From: Veillonella sp.
GTDB taxonomy: Bacteria > Bacillota > Negativicutes > Veillonellales > Veillonellaceae
Direction: 5' to 3'
DNA: 12,593 bases
NCBI RefSeq assembly: GCF_015058545.1
Contig: NZ_SVCB01000062.1
Coordinates: 1-12,593, forward strand
Positions 1-6,607 of this stretch are shown piece by piece. Positions within the stretch are counted from its first letter, which is position 1. The number at the start of each line of letters is the position of its first letter. The position numbers were made by a program, and so were the translations under genes. Below the pieces are notes generated by a model. The model worked only from the letters and a program-made list of their open reading frames with translations, made no database searches and was not told where the DNA came from.

Positions 1-900
1 ATAATCTATGAGATAGTTTAACTCCTCTTCACTACGGAAGGCTATCTCCATTTTCCCTTGTACCTTATTACCTGCTTTAACTTTAATATCTACGGGCATG
101 CCGAGACTCACTTTTAAGCGATCCATAATAGCCCGTAACTCAGCTGTTTGCTGAGCTTTCGTTCTTGCTTTGCCCTGTTTACCATAGGTGCCGTCAAGCA
201 TTTGCTTCACCAATGTTTCCACCTGGCGAGCCGTTAATTCTTTTTCTTTAATTAGCTTTAATGCTTCTTTTTGTAATTCTTTATTTTTTAAACTCAATAG
301 TGGTCTGGCTTGACCAATAGAAATATCGCCAAGTGATAATTCTGTAAGAATAAAATCCGGCAGCTGCAGTAGGCGCACCATATTGGCCACATGAGAACGA
401 CTGCGTCCCAAGCGAGTGGCAATGGCCTCTTGCGTCTTTTTAAACGTATCCATAAGGCGCTTATACGCATATGCCTCTTCTACAGGGTCCAAATCTTGAC
501 GCTGTAAGTTTTCCACTAAGGCGATTTCCGTAATCTGTTCCATACTGTAATCTTTAATGACAACCGGTATGGTCGTAAGTTCCGCCAGCTGGGCAGCACG
601 CCAACGGCGTTCGCCCGCCACTATTTGATATTTATCATCCATTTTACAAACTACGATAGGTTGAATCACACCATACTGACGAATCGATTCCACCAATGTT
701 GCCATTTCATCTTCTAAAAAATTACGACGCGGCTGATTCGGATTAGGCTCAATTTCCGTTAATGGCAATTCAACAATTCCCGTTTTAGCGGCTTCATCAA
801 TATCAGCTGTGGCCGCCGATGCAGTTTTCGGCTCATCTTGCGGCAGCAAGGAAAGTACACCTCTGCCGAGACCACCTTTTTTCTTACTGTCTCTAGGCAT
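1..900 (-). CDS. parB: Chromosome-partitioning protein ParB/Spo0J, 3' end cut by the window edge
   Basis: The frame is open from an ATG at 900 to the window edge, giving 300 residues with no stop; the family is usually about 280-300 aa, so only a short C-terminal piece should be missing. ParB binds parS, acts as a CTP-dependent sliding clamp, loads SMC and stimulates ParA (family knowledge). Visible parts: a basic N-terminal LGRG box (residues 11-14), the ParA-contact motif; the CTP-binding motif GERRWRA at 96-102; ENLQRQDL at 130-137; a helix-turn-helix around 156-181 (TQEAIATRLGRSRSHVANMV); then a Lys/Glu-rich linker and the start of the C-terminal dimer domain. A strong AAGGAGG site at 910-916 lies 9 nt upstream of the ATG. 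The start overlaps the end of parA by 8 bp, so the two are probably translationally coupled. Identification is secure; the true C-terminus is unseen. Confidence 0.96.
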   Translation of the reverse strand, partial: MPRDSKKKGGLGRGVLSLLPQDEPKTASAATADIDEAAKTGIVELPLTEIEPNPNQPRRNFLEDEMATLVESIRQYGVIQPIVVCKMDDKYQIVAGERRWRAAQLAELTTIPVVIKDYSMEQITEIALVENLQRQDLDPVEEAYAYKRLMDTFKKTQEAIATRLGRSRSHVANMVRLLQLPDFILTELSLGDISIGQARPLLSLKNKELQKEALKLIKEKELTARQVETLVKQMLDGTYGKQGKARTKAQQTAELRAIMDRLKVSLGMPVDIKVKAGNKVQGKMEIAFRSEEELNYLIDY

Positions 901-1654
901 TTTTGATGACCTCCTTGGCTAATTTCATATACACTTCGGCCCCCTTAGATTTCGGATCATAAATAATGATTGGTTCGCCATAGCTGGGAGCCTCACTTAA
1001 ACGCACATTCCGAGGGATGATAGTTTTATACACTTTAGTGGTGAAGAATTTTTTAACTTCATCCGCCACTTGAATCGATAAATTAGTACGACCGTCAAAC
1101 ATGGTTAACAATACACCTTCAACTTCAAGTTTTTCATTCAAGGATTTTTTAACCAAGTTAACGGTATTAATCAACTGGCTAACTCCTTCCAGTGCATAGA
1201 ATTCGCTTTGAATCGGAATCAATACACCATCAGCGGCAGTCAGCGCATTAAGGGTGAGCAAATCGAGTGATGGCGGGCAATCGATGAAGATAAAATCATA
1301 GTCATCTTTTACTTCTTTTAACGCCTTTTTCAAAATATGCTCGCGCTTTGGTAAGTTTACCAATTCAACACCGGCACCGGCCAAATCTATGGATGCAGGT
1401 GCAATCTTCAACTTCTTAAGAGCTGTTGGCACGATAACATCATTCATCGTCATGCCATTGATTAAAACATCATAAATACAAAGCTCTAAATTATCTTTAT
1501 CAATGCCAAGTCCGCTTGAGGCATTTCCCTGTGGATCCATATCAATAAGCAGCACTTTTTTGCCTAATTTCGCAATACAAGCACTTAAATTAACCGATGT
1601 GGTCGTCTTGCCGACTCCACCTTTTTGATTTGTTATGGCTATTATTCTTCCCAC
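893..1654 (-). CDS. parA: Chromosome-partitioning ATPase ParA/Soj
   Basis: A 253-residue MinD/ParA-type ATPase of chromosomal Soj length. In the family, ATP dimers bind DNA non-specifically, are released by ParB, and help origin segregation and DnaA control. The deviant Walker A motif KGGVGKTT is at residues 11-18 with signature Lys11; the Walker A' segment LIDMDPQGNASSGLG is at 36-50; Walker B FIFID ends at Asp125; and the conserved segment RNVRLSEAPSYG is at 215-226. The start codon is GTG (1652-1654), supported by a GAGGTGA site at 1659-1665 a few bases upstream, and the protein begins directly with the family N-terminus (GRIIAITNQKGG). The gene overlaps parB by 8 bp and follows a parS-rich region holding its probable promoter. 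The lack of an N-terminal helix-turn-helix extension argues against a plasmid type Ia ParA. Confidence 0.97.
   Translation of the reverse strand: MGRIIAITNQKGGVGKTTTSVNLSACIAKLGKKVLLIDMDPQGNASSGLGIDKDNLELCIYDVLINGMTMNDVIVPTALKKLKIAPASIDLAGAGVELVNLPKREHILKKALKEVKDDYDFIFIDCPPSLDLLTLNALTAADGVLIPIQSEFYALEGVSQLINTVNLVKKSLNEKLEVEGVLLTMFDGRTNLSIQVADEVKKFFTTKVYKTIIPRNVRLSEAPSYGEPIIIYDPKSKGAEVYMKLAKEVIKNA
910..916 (-). promoter_or_regulatory. Shine-Dalgarno site of parB, inside the end of parA
   Basis: AAGGAGG on the minus strand lies 9 nt before the parB ATG at 900. It sits within the last codons of parA and fixes the parB start so that the two genes overlap by 8 bp (893-900). Confidence 0.8.
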
Positions 1655-1692
1655 AGGCTCACCTCATTTTCTTAATACAAATACACAAAAAT

Positions 1693-1701
1693 ATTATACC
1701 A
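1693..1701 (-). promoter_or_regulatory. Probable extended -10 promoter of parAB
   Basis: The minus strand reads TGGTATAAT here, a perfect TATAAT (1693-1698) preceded by TG at the extended -10 position. No good -35 box lies at the usual 17 bp (1716-1721), which extended -10 promoters tolerate. Transcription would start near 1686, leaving a leader of about 32 nt before the GTG. The nearest parS site (1756-1771) is about 55 bp upstream of the -10, so ParB spreading from it could reach the promoter. That regulatory link is inference. Confidence 0.6.
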
Positions 1702-1755
1702 TACTCCCCGAATAAAAACTTGTAAAATAGGACATTTTAATCATTTTTTAAAAAT

Positions 1756-1771
1756 TGTTTCACGTGAAACA
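1756..1771. promoter_or_regulatory. parS: parS site 1
   Basis: A perfect 16-bp palindrome TGTTTCACGTGAAACA, identical to the canonical Firmicutes parS. Dyad symmetry continues three more bases on each side (1753-1774), making this one of the two most extended sites of the cluster. It is the site nearest to parA. Confidence 0.97.
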
Positions 1772-1847
1772 ATTGAATTTTTCTTTGTTTATAAAGCGAT
1801 GTTACATTAAATTCAAAACAATACGCACATTTAATTGCGTGGCGATT

Positions 1848-1863
1848 TGTTTCACGTGAAACA
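1848..1863. promoter_or_regulatory. parS: parS site 2
   Basis: A perfect TGTTTCACGTGAAACA palindrome, 92 bp from site 1 start to start. Symmetry extends one further base on each side (1847-1864). Confidence 0.97.
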
Positions 1864-1941
1864 ATCCAACTCATCTTCAAATTTTAAAATTCTAACATTA
1901 ATTTTATTCCTCCCGCATCAGTTCTATAATTCGAGCATTAA

Positions 1942-1957
1942 TGTTTCACGTGAAACA
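1942..1957. promoter_or_regulatory. parS: parS site 3
   Basis: A perfect TGTTTCACGTGAAACA palindrome, 94 bp from site 2. Its right flank (AATCC, then ATTTTAAAA at 1969-1977) resembles that of site 2. Confidence 0.97.
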
Positions 1958-1987
1958 ATCCCCCTATAATTTTAAAACCCAACAAAA

Positions 1988-2003
1988 TGTTTCACGTGAA
2001 ACA
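1988..2003. promoter_or_regulatory. parS: parS site 4
   Basis: A perfect TGTTTCACGTGAAACA palindrome, 46 bp from site 3. Symmetry extends three bases on each side (1985-2006). Confidence 0.97.
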
Positions 2004-2033
2004 TTTACGGTGAAAATTAAATATCATTCACAT

Positions 2034-2049
2034 TGTTTCACGTGAAACA
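2034..2049. promoter_or_regulatory. parS: parS site 5, touching the met terminator
   Basis: A perfect TGTTTCACGTGAAACA palindrome, 46 bp from site 4. Its last base is also the first base of the terminator stem at 2049-2086, so the partition locus ends exactly where the methionine transcript should stop. Confidence 0.97.
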
Positions 2050-2086
2050 AAAAACGATTCGTCACCTTAATAACGAATCGTTTTTT
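2049..2086 (-). terminator. Intrinsic terminator after metF, probably bidirectional
   Basis: Arms at 2049-2062 and 2073-2086 pair perfectly over 14 bp (GC-containing core ACGATTCGT on the plus strand, loop of 10 nt). The outer part of the stem is an A run on one side and a T run on the other, so both strands end in a U tract. It lies 47 bp past the metF stop and should end the methionine transcript before the parS sites and parA. On the plus strand it could also stop antisense transcription leaving the parS region. Confidence 0.85.
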
Positions 2087-2133
2087 TGTCATTCAATTAA
2101 AATAAGTTTGGTAAGTTTAGCAAAGGAATTTTA

Positions 2134-2997
2134 TTACACATGGTCAATCAGATATAAAACAGTCTGTATATCATTGAGTGGCATAATATGAACACCTTGA
2201 GCTACTTTCTTTATGGCCAGCAATGTTTCCAAGGCAATTTCAAGTCCTGCCTCTTTGCCGCCTTTTTCCATACGGTCTAATATATCTTCCGTCAATGAAA
2301 TTCCTGGTACCTTCGTATGAAGGTATGTGGCCATTTTAAAACTTTTCAAAGGAATGAGCCCTAACATAACCGGAATTCCTAAAGGAGCTACCATGTCAAT
2401 AAAACGTTTAGCCTTTTCTAAATCATAAATCGGTTGCGTCTGAATAAAATTAGCACCCGCCTCTACCTTGCGAATTATTTTAGCTTTTTCCTCTTCTAAG
2501 TCATCAGCCCCCGGATTACCTGTTGTGCCAATGTAAAAATTTGTTGGCACTTCAAGTTCATTACCGGCCAAGTCAAAACCGCTGTTTAAAGTGTGAGCTA
2601 TTTTCAATAAGCCCATAGAATCCACTTCAAAAACCGGTTTTGCATCAGGATGGTCCCCTCTCGAAGGTTCATCACCGGTTAAGGTTAAAATATTATTAAC
2701 GCCCAAAGCAGCAGCCCCTAAGAGTTCTGCCTGCAATCCTAAAATATTTCTGTCACGACAGGTAAGATGGAATATGGTATCAATCTGTGCCCGATATTTA
2801 ATTAAATGAGCCAAAGCAATCGGACTCATGCGAAGTTTGGCCATCGGGCAATCAGCAATATTAATAGCATCCACTTTATCTAAAAGTTGTGCCGCTTCCT
2901 TAAAAGTTTTATTTGCCGAAGCACTTTTCGGCGGGTCCAATTCAACCGTAATGGTAAATTGTCCGGCTTTATGTTTTTCACGTAATGATGTAACCAT
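2134..2997 (-). CDS. metF: 5,10-methylenetetrahydrofolate reductase
   Basis: A 287-aa protein, normal length for bacterial MetF. It reduces 5,10-methylene-THF to 5-methyl-THF with FAD, supplying the methyl donor for MetH. Visible family motifs are ELDPPK at 19-24 (Glu19 at the catalytic acid position), HLTCRDRN at 77-84, LTGDEP at 106-111 (the flavin-contact Asp region) and TQPIYD at 187-192, spread along one TIM barrel. The ATG at 2997 has only a weak upstream match (GGGG at 3004-3007), so translation may be modest. It is the last gene of the methionine cassette, 117 bp after metH, and is followed by a terminator. There is no MetV-like zinc-protein gene beside it and no fused homocysteine methyltransferase domain, unlike acetogen MetFV or YitJ-type proteins. 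The electron donor cannot be told from sequence. Confidence 0.93.
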   Translation of the reverse strand: MVTSLREKHKAGQFTITVELDPPKSASANKTFKEAAQLLDKVDAINIADCPMAKLRMSPIALAHLIKYRAQIDTIFHLTCRDRNILGLQAELLGAAALGVNNILTLTGDEPSRGDHPDAKPVFEVDSMGLLKIAHTLNSGFDLAGNELEVPTNFYIGTTGNPGADDLEEEKAKIIRKVEAGANFIQTQPIYDLEKAKRFIDMVAPLGIPVMLGLIPLKSFKMATYLHTKVPGISLTEDILDRMEKGGKEAGLEIALETLLAIKKVAQGVHIMPLNDIQTVLYLIDHV

Positions 2998-3092
2998 CTA
3001 AATCCCCAACTCTCTCTTATAATTAAGCAAATTTTACCAGTCGATTATAATGCCGGGCTTACTAATACTAGCCTCGACATATTTAACGATAG

Positions 3093-3118
3093 CTGATAAT
3101 AAGTAAAGAAATTATCAG
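3093..3118 (-). repeat. Small inverted repeat at the metH stop codon
   Basis: CTGATAAT (3093-3100) and ATTATCAG (3111-3118) form a perfect 8-bp stem with a 10-nt loop; the right arm contains the metH stop codon (3115-3117). There is no U tract after it, so it is unlikely to be a terminator. It could mark mRNA processing or stabilise the 3' end of metH; either role is a guess. I see no convincing promoter in the rest of the 117-bp metH-metF gap, only an isolated TATAAT without a -35. Confidence 0.4.
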
Positions 3119-5541
3119 TCGTCTCCAAGCAGTTTTTTTACAATATTAACGGCCGTAATCCCATCTTTGGCATACGAATCAGCCCCTGCCTTATCAGCAT
3201 ATTCCTGTGTAAGTACGGCACCGCCCACAAGAACCTTAGCCGGTAAACCTGCTTCGCGAATAGCTTCAATCGTCACATCAATCATAGGCATCGTTGTTGT
3301 CATAAGTGAACAAATCCCTACGACCGTAGCATTTTCACGTTTAACGGCCGCTACAATTTCTTCCGGATCCACATCTTTCCCCAAATCAACTACACGGTAA
3401 CCGTTATTTTCGAGTAAAGCTGCTACGATGTTTTTTCCTAAATCGTGAATATCACCTTTAACAGTCGCCACTATAACCGTATCTCGAGTTATGCCGCCGG
3501 AGTCCGGTAACACACGTTTAATTGTTTGGAAAGCACCTTGCATAGCTTCGGCAGCCAACATTACCTGTGGTAAAAAGACTTTACCGGCGCCGAATTTTTC
3601 CCCCACCACATTCATCGCTTCCGACAAGGCATGTTTTGTTATTTTCAAAGGATCAACACCATCAGCCAACGCCTTTTCTACTAATTCAATAACTAATTCT
3701 TTTTCCCCTTGTTCAACAGCATGCTGAATATTTTCTAAAGGATCATCACTGTTAAAAGAAACCGTGGCCACTTTTTTAGAAGCAGAACTTGTAACTGTAC
3801 CTTCTTCGTCCAAGCCGTAATCAGCAATGAATTCAGCCGCGGCCGGATCAAAACCGAGTAATGTTCGTGCTGCCACAAAGGCTTTTTTTACAGTCGCATT
3901 TAAAGGATTAAGAATTGGTGCCGTCAAACCATGAGATAAAGCCATAGTCAAAAATTGGCTGTTTAAATATGGTCGCTGCGGCAAACCGAAGGATACATTG
4001 GATAAGCCCATAACGGTTGGAAAGCCGAATGTTTCTTTATACATCGCCAAGGTGCGAAGTGTTTGTACCGCACTGTCCTGACCACTTGCCAAAGTTAATA
4101 CAAGCGGATCTAATAATAAATCCTGACTACGAAGACCATTCTCATAGGCGGCAAGTACAATTTCTTTAGCCAATTCCACTCTTTGTTCCGCCGTAGCCGG
4201 CAAATCACCACGGCCCAATGGTAAACATAAAAGGGTTGCCCCATAGCGTTTTGCTAAAGGCAATACTTGGGCCAATTGTTCCGGTTCCGCATTTACAGAG
4301 TTAATCAAAGGACGACCGGGATACATTTTTAACCCCGCTTCCATCGCAGCCGCATCCATAGTATCAATGGAAAGGGGCACATCTACGAGCATACTGAGTT
4401 CCATAATAGCCCGTTTCATTATGTCCGCCGGATCTACATCAGGCACGCCCATATTAACATCCAATACATCCGCACCGGCTGCCACTTGTGCCAAAGCATC
4501 ACGTTTTACCATGGCAAAGCTGCCCTCTTTAATTTCTTTGGCCAATACTTTACGACCGGTCGGATTAATACGTTCACCGATAATAATCGGCTTTTCCGTA
4601 TGCCCCACTTTAACAAAACCGGTACGACTGGTAAAGGCCGTAAACGGTGCAATTTCAGCTCGTTCTTTAGGTGTATGATTACCGGCCGCTTCAGCGATGG
4701 CCTTAATATGTAAAGGTGTACTGCCACAACAAGCACCCACATAGGTTGCCCCTGCATCAAGTAAGGCCGGTACATAAGAACCCATTTCTTCCGGCGATAA
4801 AGGGAATACCGTTTCCCGACCAACCAGCATCGGCATACCCGCATTTGGCTGAGCACTAATCGGTAAGTTAGTAACCGAAGCTAAGCGTTCGACTAACGGT
4901 ATAAGCTGTTCCGGTCCTAAAGAACAATTAATACCTACCACATCGGCTCCCATGGCATCCATTAAAATAGCTGCCACTTCCGGCGGTGTCCCGGTGATAG
5001 TACGACCGTCTTCACTGAAGGAAAATTGACAAATAATCTTAACGTCCTCTTTAGTTTTATTTAATTTTTCACGAGCATCACGAGCAGCCAATAAGGCGGC
5101 ACGCATTTCCTGCACATCTATAATTGTTTCAATGATTATGAAATCCACACCCGCTTCAATTAAAGCTAAGGCCTGCTCATAATAAGTATCATAAACTTCA
5201 TCAAAAGAAATCTGTCCCAACGGCTCTATGAACTGGCCGGTAGGCCCCATGGAACCGGCTACTTTAGCTGACGGTTTTACCTGGGCAATCGCCTTTTTAG
5301 CTGCCTTAACGGCGGCGGCATTAATTTCCGCCACACGATGTTCCAAACCGTAATCCGCCAATTTTAAACCACAGGCCCCAAAGGTATTAGTCGTTACGAT
5401 ATCACTGCCGTTTTTTAAATAGGCCGCATGAATCCCCGTTACTACCTCCGGATGTTCCACATTAAATAATTCGGGACATTCACCCTCCACTAAGCCCGAT
5501 TGTTGGAGCATAGTGCCCATAGCACCGTCAAATATATACAT
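3115..5541 (-). CDS. metH: Cobalamin-dependent methionine synthase, lacking the activation domain
   Basis: An 808-aa protein that transfers methyl from 5-methyl-THF through cob(I)alamin to homocysteine, giving methionine. Domains in order: homocysteine methyltransferase barrel (about 1-290), with zinc ligands Cys206 (GINCSLGP) and Cys271-Cys272 (GACCGS); pterin-binding barrel (about 317-565; IIIGERINPTGR, DVNMGVPDVDP); four-helix B12 cap (about 600-685); and the Rossmann B12 domain (about 686-808) with DIHDLG, whose His699 is the lower cobalt ligand. E. coli MetH is about 1,230 aa because it has a further C-terminal AdoMet activation domain; that domain is missing here and is encoded separately just upstream, the Thermotoga-like arrangement. 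The ATG at 5541 follows an AGAGAGG site and starts at the family N-terminus (IFDGAMGTML). All catalytic residues I can check are present. Confidence 0.96.
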   Translation of the reverse strand: MYIFDGAMGTMLQQSGLVEGECPELFNVEHPEVVTGIHAAYLKNGSDIVTTNTFGACGLKLADYGLEHRVAEINAAAVKAAKKAIAQVKPSAKVAGSMGPTGQFIEPLGQISFDEVYDTYYEQALALIEAGVDFIIIETIIDVQEMRAALLAARDAREKLNKTKEDVKIICQFSFSEDGRTITGTPPEVAAILMDAMGADVVGINCSLGPEQLIPLVERLASVTNLPISAQPNAGMPMLVGRETVFPLSPEEMGSYVPALLDAGATYVGACCGSTPLHIKAIAEAAGNHTPKERAEIAPFTAFTSRTGFVKVGHTEKPIIIGERINPTGRKVLAKEIKEGSFAMVKRDALAQVAAGADVLDVNMGVPDVDPADIMKRAIMELSMLVDVPLSIDTMDAAAMEAGLKMYPGRPLINSVNAEPEQLAQVLPLAKRYGATLLCLPLGRGDLPATAEQRVELAKEIVLAAYENGLRSQDLLLDPLVLTLASGQDSAVQTLRTLAMYKETFGFPTVMGLSNVSFGLPQRPYLNSQFLTMALSHGLTAPILNPLNATVKKAFVAARTLLGFDPAAAEFIADYGLDEEGTVTSSASKKVATVSFNSDDPLENIQHAVEQGEKELVIELVEKALADGVDPLKITKHALSEAMNVVGEKFGAGKVFLPQVMLAAEAMQGAFQTIKRVLPDSGGITRDTVIVATVKGDIHDLGKNIVAALLENNGYRVVDLGKDVDPEEIVAAVKRENATVVGICSLMTTTMPMIDVTIEAIREAGLPAKVLVGGAVLTQEYADKAGADSYAKDGITAVNIVKKLLGDD

Positions 5542-5679
5542 ACCTATCGCCTCTCTCTGTTCCTGTTAACTCATATATTATCTATTAAAATTACTGTAAT
5601 TGCTTTACCTTATTAAGCTTCCGAAATTACTATACTTTCTTTAATTATCCAACCGGCTATACCTACTTTAATTTCTTAA

Positions 5680-6372
5680 CTACACTTTGCGTGATGCACA
5701 GTTAACCTGACTGCAGGAACTGCAACCCCGTTTAATCCCCGGGCGTACATCACCGTTTTTTTCACAATCAAGAGCCCCTTTGGGAATGCAACCTATAATA
5801 GCTGTTACCGATTTGCGTGGAAACAGCAAGAATGTGTCCGTTACTTCAAGTCCTATATGACTCGTCCCAATAATGGCCGCTAAATCTTTTTGCACATTCA
5901 GATTCCAATTACCGTAACCGGGGCTGAATCGCCATGTCGTAGTATAACCCGCTTTAGCTGCTTCTTTCTCAATTAAGTCATTCACTTGATTCGCAACCTG
6001 TTCAACCGCCGTTGTGGCAGCCGCATCGACTAACAAGCCTAAGGTATAATTATTTTCTTTAAAAAGCTCAGCACTGCGCAGCTCTACACCTTCCCCAATG
6101 GTAACAGCCAAAACATATACTTTGTCCGCTTTTTCTAAATGTTTGCGAATCGAACTGCCTTCTACGATTAGGGGCGGATTACTTTTTATCGTTCCCGTAG
6201 CGGCATCATAGTCATAAACTTCATAAACACCCTTCGGTTCCGCCACCAATTGCACTTCCAAACAAGCATCGGTTACATATTGTTTAGGAAAATCTGTTGC
6301 CTGGCGTAAGCCCGCATATCGTATTGTTTCTGCCACATCTATCTGTGGTAAACGACCATTGTAAATAGCCAT
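5680..6372 (-). CDS. Methionine synthase reactivation protein (stand-alone AdoMet-binding domain)
   Basis: A 230-aa protein matching the C-terminal activation domain of long MetH proteins. In the family this domain holds AdoMet and allows reductive methylation of inactive cob(II)alamin. Visible motifs are RFSPGYG at 148-154 and FPRKSVTAIIG at 184-194, the two conserved AdoMet-site segments. The C-terminus is cysteine-rich: Cys195, Cys203 and then C-x2-C-x4-C at 217/220/225, which E. coli-type domains lack and which might bind a metal or Fe-S cluster (inference). An upstream TTG at 6402 could add ten residues, but a GAGGAG site at 6381-6386, 8 nt before the ATG at 6372, fixes the start here. 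It is the first gene of the cassette; metH follows after 138 bp in which I see nothing clear. Confidence 0.88.
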   Translation of the reverse strand: MAIYNGRLPQIDVAETIRYAGLRQATDFPKQYVTDACLEVQLVAEPKGVYEVYDYDAATGTIKSNPPLIVEGSSIRKHLEKADKVYVLAVTIGEGVELRSAELFKENNYTLGLLVDAAATTAVEQVANQVNDLIEKEAAKAGYTTTWRFSPGYGNWNLNVQKDLAAIIGTSHIGLEVTDTFLLFPRKSVTAIIGCIPKGALDCEKNGDVRPGIKRGCSSCSQVNCASRKV

Positions 6373-6380
6373 ACGCCTCG

Positions 6381-6386
6381 CTCCTC
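6381..6386 (-). promoter_or_regulatory. Shine-Dalgarno site that decides the start of the activation protein
   Basis: GAGGAG on the minus strand lies 8 nt upstream of the ATG at 6372. It falls inside the longer TTG-started reading (6402) and supports the shorter 230-aa protein. Confidence 0.75.
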
Positions 6387-6423
6387 TCATCATCTTTCGC
6401 AAAAATTTTCAGCCATCTGCACT

Positions 6424-6471
6424 TATAATCTATATAAAAAACTATTATAGATTTTGCCTATAATCTATAAT
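6424..6471 (-). repeat. Three AATCTATA boxes in the methionine leader; alternative hairpins
   Basis: The octamer AATCTATA occurs at 6427-6434 and 6462-6469 and, inverted, at 6446-6453. The direct copies are part of an 11-bp repeat TATAATCTATA 35 bp apart (6424-6434, 6459-6469). The middle box pairs perfectly over 10 bp with the upstream one (6444-6453 with 6462-6471, loop 8 nt), and over 8 bp with the downstream one. On the transcript the first hairpin is followed after 2 nt by U6, an attenuator-like layout, although the stem is very AU-rich. The boxes could instead be operators for a DNA-binding protein. Confidence 0.55.
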
Positions 6472-6474
6472 CAA
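6444..6474 (-). promoter_or_regulatory. Alternative promoter of the methionine cassette
   Basis: TTGATT (6469-6474) and a perfect TATAAT (6444-6449) are separated by 19 bp. If used, the AATCTATA boxes would lie in the promoter core and the leader would be about 65 nt. The 19-bp spacer is longer than optimal, so it ranks behind the promoter at 6499-6527. Confidence 0.3.
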
Positions 6475-6498
6475 CAAATATGGCCAACACATAAAAAT

Positions 6499-6527
6499 AT
6501 GTTACCTTTATTACCTTTTGATGTCAA
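6499..6527 (-). promoter_or_regulatory. Promoter of the methionine cassette
   Basis: A perfect -35 TTGACA (6522-6527) and TAACAT (6499-6504) are 17 bp apart, starting transcription near 6492 and giving a leader of about 120 nt. The -35 begins one base past the T run of the hairpin at 6529-6607, so the cassette seems insulated from rsmG and transcribed on its own. Confidence 0.6.
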
Positions 6528-6528
6528 T

Positions 6529-6607
6529 AAAAAACCCCTTGCTAAAGGCCTGTAAACATATACATATCAAATGTACTTGGTTATAGGTTAAACCTTTAAC
6601 AAGGGGT
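6529..6607 (-). terminator. Long-armed terminator hairpin after rsmG
   Basis: Arms at 6534-6548 and 6593-6607 pair over 15 bp with one G-U pair (RNA ends ACCCCUUG and CAAGGGGU), followed by a T6 run at 6529-6534 on the minus strand. The 44-nt loop is far larger than in a normal terminator and contains short inverted repeats (GGTT/AACC; TACAT/ATGTA), so the RNA may be branched. It lies about 65 bp past the rsmG stop and should end the mnmG-rsmG transcript. A small structured RNA is an alternative. Confidence 0.7.

Larger units (their letters stand above)
1655..2133. other. Intergenic centromere-like region between metF and parA
   Basis: These 479 bp hold no gene I can support. From left to right they contain the parA leader and promoter, five parS sites in 294 bp (1756-2049), the bidirectional terminator (2049-2086), and about 47 bp of AT-rich sequence before the metF stop in which I see nothing. 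DNA between the parS sites is AT-rich. I saw no TTATCCACA-type DnaA boxes, so this looks like a partition site and not oriC. Confidence 0.85.

Noticed and set aside
1655..2133. Replication origin (DnaA-box cluster) in the parS region
   Set aside because: I found no TTATCCACA-type boxes; gene order places dnaA/oriC beyond the right edge.
2972..2990. parS-like TTTTTCACGT in the start of metF, and TTTTCACGTTTAAC near 3336 in metH
   Set aside because: Only about 10-11 of 16 positions match and there is no dyad symmetry; ordinary coding sequence explains them.
2998..3114. Independent promoter for metF (isolated TATAAT in the gap)
   Set aside because: No -35 match at a usable distance and no TG extension, so it is not supported beyond chance in AT-rich DNA.
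6373..6402. TTG start adding ten residues to the activation protein
   Set aside because: The extension contains the GAGGAG ribosome site of the ATG at 6372, and its own upstream sequence has no ribosome site.
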